From contig NZ_UEFQ01000028.1 of the NCBI RefSeq assembly GCF_900489465.1, positions 124,001 through 188,000 on the forward strand: 64,000 bases of DNA. The letters run 5' to 3'. Under the pieces are notes generated by a model. The model did no database searches. It saw only the letters and a program-made list of their open reading frames with translations, and was not told the DNA's origin. Shown piece by piece: positions 59,554 to 64,000 of the stretch (position 1 is its first letter; the number at the start of each line of letters is the position of its first letter). Both the position numbers and the translations under genes were made by a program. The DNA comes from Aequorivita sp. CIP111184. GTDB lineage: Bacteria; Bacteroidota; Bacteroidia; Flavobacteriales; Flavobacteriaceae.

Positions 59554-60348
59554 TTATTTCCGAATAGTAAACCTGCCGGTTTTAGAATCAAAGTCGATGG
59601 TTTCTTTTGGAAAAAGTGTTTCAAACCTTCCGCTTTCTATCAATTTGCAGGGATCGTCAAAATAGGTTTCATTTTTTGCCATCACCAACATTTTATCTGT
59701 AAGTTGAATTGCCAAATCTATTTCGTGGGTTGAAAAAAAGATGGTTTTTCCAGTTTCCTTGGCAAGTTTTTTCAAAAGTTTGAGAATGTAAGCCCGATGA
59801 TATAAATCTAAATGTGTTGTTGGCTCATCGAGAATAATCAACTGTGTATCCTGCGCCAAAGCACGAGCAATAGCCACTCGCTGCATTTGTCCATCACTAA
59901 GCTCAAAGCACTTTCGGTGTTTAAGGGTAGTGGTTTCTGTAGCTTCCAATGCAAAATTAACCGCTTTTTTATCTTCCTCTGAAAGTGATCCAATCCAATT
60001 GGTATATGGTTGCCTTCCCAATGAAACCAATTCCAAAACTGAAAGATTTTTAGAGGAAGGCGCTTCTGTCAAAACTACGCTCAAGTGCGTTGCTAGTTGG
60101 AAGGATGTATATTCTTTTAAATTCTTTTCATTCAAAAAAACACTTCCTTTCAATGCATTCTGCATTCCCATCAAAGTACGTAAAAGGGTAGACTTTCCAA
60201 TGCCGTTTGCGCCAACAAGGCTCACTAATTCTCCTTTCGCAATAGAAAAATTGATTCCTTCGGCTATTAAGGAATTACTTTTTTTTCCCGAATAACCAAT
60301 GCTTAAATCGTGGACTTGTAAAATGATATTTTTTTCTTCCGAAGCCAT
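59554..60348 (-). CDS. ABC transporter ATPase of an iron/cobalamin importer (FecE/BtuD-like)
   Basis: A 264-residue ATPase with Walker A GANGIGKST, the signature LSDGQMQRVAIARA, Walker B LIILDEPTTHLD and H-loop STHEIDLA. This combination (LSDGQ, PTTHLDL) is typical of siderophore, heme and B12 importers. Start ATG 60348 overlaps the permease stop (TAATG); the longer frame (60384) lies in the permease gene. Confidence 0.92.
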   Translation of the reverse strand: MASEEKNIILQVHDLSIGYSGKKSNSLIAEGINFSIAKGELVSLVGANGIGKSTLLRTLMGMQNALKGSVFLNEKNLKEYTSFQLATHLSVVLTEAPSSKNLSVLELVSLGRQPYTNWIGSLSEEDKKAVNFALEATETTTLKHRKCFELSDGQMQRVAIARALAQDTQLIILDEPTTHLDLYHRAYILKLLKKLAKETGKTIFFSTHEIDLAIQLTDKMLVMAKNETYFDDPCKLIESGRFETLFPKETIDFDSKTGRFTIRK

Positions 60349-61379
60349 TAAAAAAAGAGTTTTCGTTTTCGGATTAGTAACCAAATAACAACGGGGGCAC
60401 CAATTATGGAGGTTATTGCGTTAATTGGCAGTGTGTATTCGCTGAAAGGCAATTGTGCCACGGTATCGCAAATTAGCATCAATAGACTACCGCAAAGTAA
60501 CACAGCGGGCAAAAGAACCAAATGGTTGGAAGTTTTATAAATTTGTCTAACCAAATGTGGCACAGCCAAGCCTATGAAAGCAATTGGCCCAACAAATGCA
60601 GTAATGCTTCCTGCAAGAATGCTGGTGGCAAGAATTATTATAAAAGTGGTCCGTTTTATGTGAAGCCCCATACTTTTTGCATAATTCTCGCCTAAAAGTA
60701 ATGCATTTAATGATTTAGTACTAAACAGACTTAAAGCCAAACCTATAAAAAAACACACACTTAAAATTAAAACACCTTGCCAAGATTGGTTTCCCAAACT
60801 TCCAAAGGACCAAAAAATGTATTGTTGCAATTGTTCCGCATTGCTGAAATAGGAAAGAACTGAAACCACGGCAGTTGTCACGCTACCAAACATCAGCCCG
60901 ATTATTAAAATTGCCATTGTATCTTTAATTCTGAATGTTACCGCCAAAACTGCCAACAACACCAAAAAGCTGCCCAATGCAGAAGCAATTACTAAACTCC
61001 ATTGACTCAATAACATTATCCCAAAAAAACCTCCAAAAGCACTTGCTCCCAAAATTAGAATGGCTACGCCTAAACTGGCACCGCTACTCAACCCTAATAC
61101 AAAAGGACCGGCTAATGGATTTCTAAAAAGTGTTTGCATCAACAATCCTGAAATAGCCAATCCGCCACCGGCAAGTATTGCAGTTATTGCTTTGGGTAAT
61201 CTATAATCAATTAAAATATATTGCCACGTTTCTTTTGAAGCGCCATTTCCTATAAAAACAGAGATTATTTCTTTTAATGGAATAGAAACCGATCCCATAC
61301 TCAAATTCACTAAAAAAGCAATGATGAGTACTAAAAAAAGTAGGATGAAATGAACTCTATATTTTTGGGAATGCTGCAT
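60348..61379 (-). CDS. FecCD/BtuC family ABC importer permease
   Basis: A 343-residue membrane protein with about ten helices and family motifs: IDYRLPKAITAILAGGGLAISGLLMQTLFRNPLAGPFVLG (in two parts), GAPVVIWLLIRK at the end and GPIAFIGLAVPHLVR, the loop contacting the ATPase. It imports Fe-siderophores, heme or cobalamin. TAATG overlaps on both sides couple the three genes. Confidence 0.94.
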   Translation of the reverse strand: MQHSQKYRVHFILLFLVLIIAFLVNLSMGSVSIPLKEIISVFIGNGASKETWQYILIDYRLPKAITAILAGGGLAISGLLMQTLFRNPLAGPFVLGLSSGASLGVAILILGASAFGGFFGIMLLSQWSLVIASALGSFLVLLAVLAVTFRIKDTMAILIIGLMFGSVTTAVVSVLSYFSNAEQLQQYIFWSFGSLGNQSWQGVLILSVCFFIGLALSLFSTKSLNALLLGENYAKSMGLHIKRTTFIIILATSILAGSITAFVGPIAFIGLAVPHLVRQIYKTSNHLVLLPAVLLCGSLLMLICDTVAQLPFSEYTLPINAITSIIGAPVVIWLLIRKRKLFF

Positions 61380-62524
61380 TACTGAAGTTTATCAAAAAAG
61401 TAAAGTTCGTGACTTTTAAACAAATCTGGGTGTAAAATTGCAATCAGGTCTTTTAAAACCAAATCGGGACGGTTAGGCGCCAATTCAAAATAGAGCACGC
61501 CTCCCGTCGCTCCTTTTTTCATACTGTAAGAGTAAACCCTGCCGCCTTTAAAGGCTTTAAACTGGGTGTATGCTTTACTAGCATTCTTTATTTCATCCAA
61601 AGCAGTAAATTGTCCCGGTCCAATCCAAACTTCAGCTTCGAATCCTTTTTCTAAAACAGATTCCAAATTTAATGACAAACTGCCCGTACCTTTTGAATCC
61701 TTCCAAAGATAATTGCCATTGGCATCTGCTATAAATTGTGCCCCCCAACTGTCACCCTGCGGCATATACCAGACATCCTTATACATCGCTCCACTAATAA
61801 CGGTAGGGGTTTCTTTTGCTTTGGAAGCTATTTTTTTTGCTGAAAGATATTCGGTTTCAATAGTTCTGAAAATGCTATCTGCTTCTTTTTCTTTGTCGAA
61901 AAGAACACCGAAAAATTTGATCCATTCTGCCTTTCCTAAAGGGGAGGTTTCCGTCCAATCTGAATTATAAAGTACAGGAATTCCGGTATTCTCAATTGTT
62001 GCAAATGTTGAATTGTTTCCGTCTATTGCAAAGCCAATTACAGCATCTGGAGCTAAGTCGATTAAAATTTCAGTATTTATATCTTCATTTTTACCGAGTT
62101 CCGTAATTTTTTCATCTAAAATTCGCTGTCGTGTCTTTTCCGAAGAAATATAATCGAGGCTGGGAAAACCAACCAAGGCTGCACTTTCACCCAGCATTTC
62201 TAAAGAAGGTATGTGAGTGGTGGAGGTAACTACGATTCTTTTAAGTGGAACCTCAACAACCGCGTCATAATTTTTGTCATTGGGAAGAACGGTTCCCTTT
62301 TCAACCAAAGCATATTTAAATGTTTTTTCAGTTCCAGGCCAAGGGTTTTTGAGTGTAATTGTTTTGTAGCCATCAAAAGCGTTTATTTCGAAGCCTTGTG
62401 CATATTGAATGTTAATGGATTCTTTTTCAACATTCGTTGTATCTGTAGATTTTTTATCGTGATCATTGTTTTTGCAAGCGGCAAAAACGAATAGAAAAAA
62501 GAAGAGGGAAACAATTTTTTGCAT
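61379..62524 (-). CDS. FecB/BtuF-like substrate-binding lipoprotein
   Basis: A 381-residue lipoprotein (VSLFFFLFVFAAC, lipidated Cys) with a class III periplasmic binding fold: KRIVVTSTTHIPSLEMLGES, TEILIDLAPDAVIGF and WIGPGQF. The cobalamin-riboswitch-controlled receptor runs divergently from it, 285 bases away. That favours cobalamin as the ligand, but iron complexes cannot be excluded. Start ATG 62524 is used instead of the TTG six bases upstream. A TATTTTTG element (62535-62528) lies so close to the ATG that the transcript may be leaderless. Confidence 0.9.
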   Translation of the reverse strand: MQKIVSLFFFLFVFAACKNNDHDKKSTDTTNVEKESINIQYAQGFEINAFDGYKTITLKNPWPGTEKTFKYALVEKGTVLPNDKNYDAVVEVPLKRIVVTSTTHIPSLEMLGESAALVGFPSLDYISSEKTRQRILDEKITELGKNEDINTEILIDLAPDAVIGFAIDGNNSTFATIENTGIPVLYNSDWTETSPLGKAEWIKFFGVLFDKEKEADSIFRTIETEYLSAKKIASKAKETPTVISGAMYKDVWYMPQGDSWGAQFIADANGNYLWKDSKGTGSLSLNLESVLEKGFEAEVWIGPGQFTALDEIKNASKAYTQFKAFKGGRVYSYSMKKGATGGVLYFELAPNRPDLVLKDLIAILHPDLFKSHELYFFDKLQ

Positions 62525-62544
62525 CCTCAAAAATAATGGTTTTG

Positions 62545-62577
62545 TTTGGGTGAACTAGTTTTTAAACTCTATTTTTG
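62545..62577 (+). promoter_or_regulatory. promoter of the riboswitch/TonB-receptor transcript
   Basis: TTTG (62545-62548), 21 bases, then TATTTTTG (62570-62577), directly before the riboswitch. Confidence 0.75.
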
Positions 62578-62579
62578 CG

Positions 62580-62770
62580 ATGAATTTTGGTGAGCAGTTT
62601 TCATAACAAGAAAATGCTCTTAAAAGGGAATTCGGTTAAAAACCGAAGCTGTTCCCGCAACTGTAAGTCGTCCCGAACTATTATTTGGGCGTGCATACTT
62701 CAAAACCACTGTCCGTTTTTTGGATGGGAAGGTCGCACAAAAGACAAGTCAGGAGACCTGCCAAATTCAT
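62580..62770 (+). promoter_or_regulatory. cobalamin (adenosylcobalamin) riboswitch
   Basis: The conserved core is visible: AAAAGGGAATTCGGTTAAA, then GCTGTTCCCGCAACTGTAAG, and the B12 box AGTCAGGAGACCTGCC. The closing stem P1 is ATGAATTTTGG (62580-62590) with CCAAATTCAT (62761-62770). The TonB-dependent receptor ATG follows 39 bases later, so ligand binding should reduce expression of the receptor when cobalamin is plentiful. Confidence 0.97.
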
Positions 62771-62809
62771 AACATAAAATTATCAAACTTTCGGGATAAA
62801 GGTTGAATT

Positions 62810-64000
62810 ATGAAGCAAAACTGTTTCCATATTATTTTGGCATTTTTCCTGTGCACGTTATCTACGTATGCGCAGTTGGACAGTATTCAGCAATTGCCCG
62901 AAGTATTGCTAACAGATTCCAAGTTCGTGCATTTTTCAAAAGGGTTTAAGCTTGAAAAACTAAACGATTCCATAATTGAAAGAAATGCTACTTCGCTAAC
63001 TGAAACACTTCGTTATAATTCTTCAATATATTTTAAAGAAAATGGCTCTGGAATGGTTTCATCACCTTCCTTTCGGGGCACCAATGCGGCACAGACGGCA
63101 GTTATTTGGAACGGAATAAACATCAACTCCGTGTTTACGGGACAAACGGATTTCAATACAATTTCACCTTTAAATTATGACGAAATTTCAATAAGAAGTG
63201 GCGGCGGTGGTGTACAATATGGCAGTGGGGCCGTGGGCGGAAGTATTCATTTAAACAATACTTTTACTTTTGAAAAGATTGATACTACCCAAATTACAAT
63301 TAACCATGGGAGTTTTTCAACCATCGGTGGAAATGCCAGTACAACCCAAGCCTGGGGCGACCACTATTTAAATGTGGGAGTAGATTTTATAAGTTCTGAG
63401 AATGATTATAATTATATAGAAAAAAACCAAAAAAACAAGCACGGAGAGTTTTTACGATTTGCGGCAAAAGTAAATGAAGCTCGAAGGTTGAAAAACGGCA
63501 TAGCCACTTGGAATTCGGAATATACTTACAATGACCGCAACTTTTCTGGGAGTTTGAATACTATTGGGAAAGATAAGTATAAAGATTTATCAACTAGAAA
63601 CCTTTGGCAATTACATCAAACATTTGGTGCTTTTGATGCAAAGGCAAGCGTTGCCCATCTTTTTGAGCAGTATAGATATTTCCCTGATAGTGAAAAACAA
63701 CTTTACGATGAAGGTAGAGCGAATACTTTTATAGGCTTTTTTCAATCTGAAGTTTTACTTCAAAAAAAGTTTCGGATAAATGGGAAGGTTGAATATTCCT
63801 ATATAAACGCCGAGGGCGATAATGTGGGGGAAAATTCCAGAAAGACTTTGGCAACTGTTCTTTTGTTAAATCATAAAGTATCTGACGACTTCAGTTACGG
63901 CTTAAATTTCCGAAAGGAATTTTTAAACGATTTTGACAATCCTTTTCTTTTTTCAGCAGATGCGAAGTGGAAGGTTTCAAAAAATTACGCACTTCGTTTA
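62810..64000 (+). CDS. TonB-dependent receptor, probably for cobalamin (partial, cut by window end)
   Basis: The frame starts MKQNCFHIILAFFLCTLSTY with a signal peptide ending YAQ and stays open to base 64000 (397 codons). It has a plug domain (LTETLRYNSSIYFKENGSG, SPSFRGTNAAQTAVIWNGI, ISIRSGGGGVQYGSGAVGGS) followed by beta-barrel strands. Because it lies behind a cobalamin riboswitch, it is most likely a BtuB-type receptor that moves corrinoids across the outer membrane with TonB energy; the FecB/BtuF-FecCD importer beside it would handle the inner-membrane step. The barrel end is outside the window. Confidence 0.93.
   Translation, partial: MKQNCFHIILAFFLCTLSTYAQLDSIQQLPEVLLTDSKFVHFSKGFKLEKLNDSIIERNATSLTETLRYNSSIYFKENGSGMVSSPSFRGTNAAQTAVIWNGININSVFTGQTDFNTISPLNYDEISIRSGGGGVQYGSGAVGGSIHLNNTFTFEKIDTTQITINHGSFSTIGGNASTTQAWGDHYLNVGVDFISSENDYNYIEKNQKNKHGEFLRFAAKVNEARRLKNGIATWNSEYTYNDRNFSGSLNTIGKDKYKDLSTRNLWQLHQTFGAFDAKASVAHLFEQYRYFPDSEKQLYDEGRANTFIGFFQSEVLLQKKFRINGKVEYSYINAEGDNVGENSRKTLATVLLLNHKVSDDFSYGLNFRKEFLNDFDNPFLFSADAKWKVSKNYALRL

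Overview
The window reads as chromosome of an AT-rich Bacteroidota bacterium of the family Flavobacteriaceae. The signs are Bacteroidetes-type promoters (TTTG or TTG, about 19 bases, then TAnnTTTG) before rpsF, rpmH, mtaB, hup and rpmE2; almost no Shine-Dalgarno sequences; two proteins with C-terminal type IX secretion sorting domains; and many Bacteroidota-restricted families (DUF2147, DUF2911, DUF4199, DUF4290, DUF6122, DUF6495, START-like). A secreted PETase-like hydrolase with a sorting domain recalls enzymes described from Aequorivita and Kaistella, so an Aequorivita-like organism is a reasonable guess, not a proof.

Layout. 0-2.2 kb: B12-dependent methylmalonyl-CoA mutase. 2.2-6.4 kb: an accessory stretch of unrecognised proteins, a relic of a YoeB toxin gene, a start-less ORF remnant and GC-rich repeat-like sequence. 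6.4-9 kb: PETase-like hydrolase, DinB-like protein, DUF6122, rlmH. 9-17.7 kb: nadC, YihY family, DUF2147, priA, a LytTR regulator, rpsF-rpsR-rplI, DUF6495, a MacB-like permease. 17.8-20.3 kb: hisS (TTG start), an overlapping three-gene membrane cassette and a tRNA-Met. 20.5-28.9 kb: START-like protein, class IV aminotransferase, YqgE, HU, fmt-recQ-ATPase operon, DUF493, DUF4290, murA. 29.5-32.2 kb: an SRPBCC-SDR-photolyase operon preceded by a small ORF. 32.4-40 kb: DUF2911, an ECF sigma operon, MsbA-like exporter, phosphosugar mutase, GT2, DUF4199. 40.1-42.3 kb: rpmE2, GlmU-like protein and a disrupted small membrane-protein gene. 42.4-47 kb: TetR-controlled tripartite efflux operon. 47.1-54.2 kb: peptide-binding lipoprotein, mtaB, hydrolases, lytic transglycosylase, TlpA-like protein, rpmH. 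54.3-58.2 kb: carB without its allosteric domain, a cupredoxin-like secreted protein. 58.2-64 kb: rmuC, an importer of the cobalamin/siderophore type and, divergently, a cobalamin riboswitch controlling a TonB-dependent receptor cut by the window end.

How genes connect. Cobalamin use (mutase) and uptake (riboswitch, receptor, binding protein, permease, ATPase) bracket the window. The efflux operon has its repressor first and a tandem palindromic operator in front. Type IX secretion is needed for the PETase-like enzyme. No CRISPR array, prophage, transposase or complete defence system was found. The most novel-looking material is the 2.2-6.4 kb accessory stretch, the 19.2-20.0 kb membrane cassette and the PETase-like enzyme. 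Start codons were adjusted inward where homology, signal peptides or neighbouring genes argued for it.
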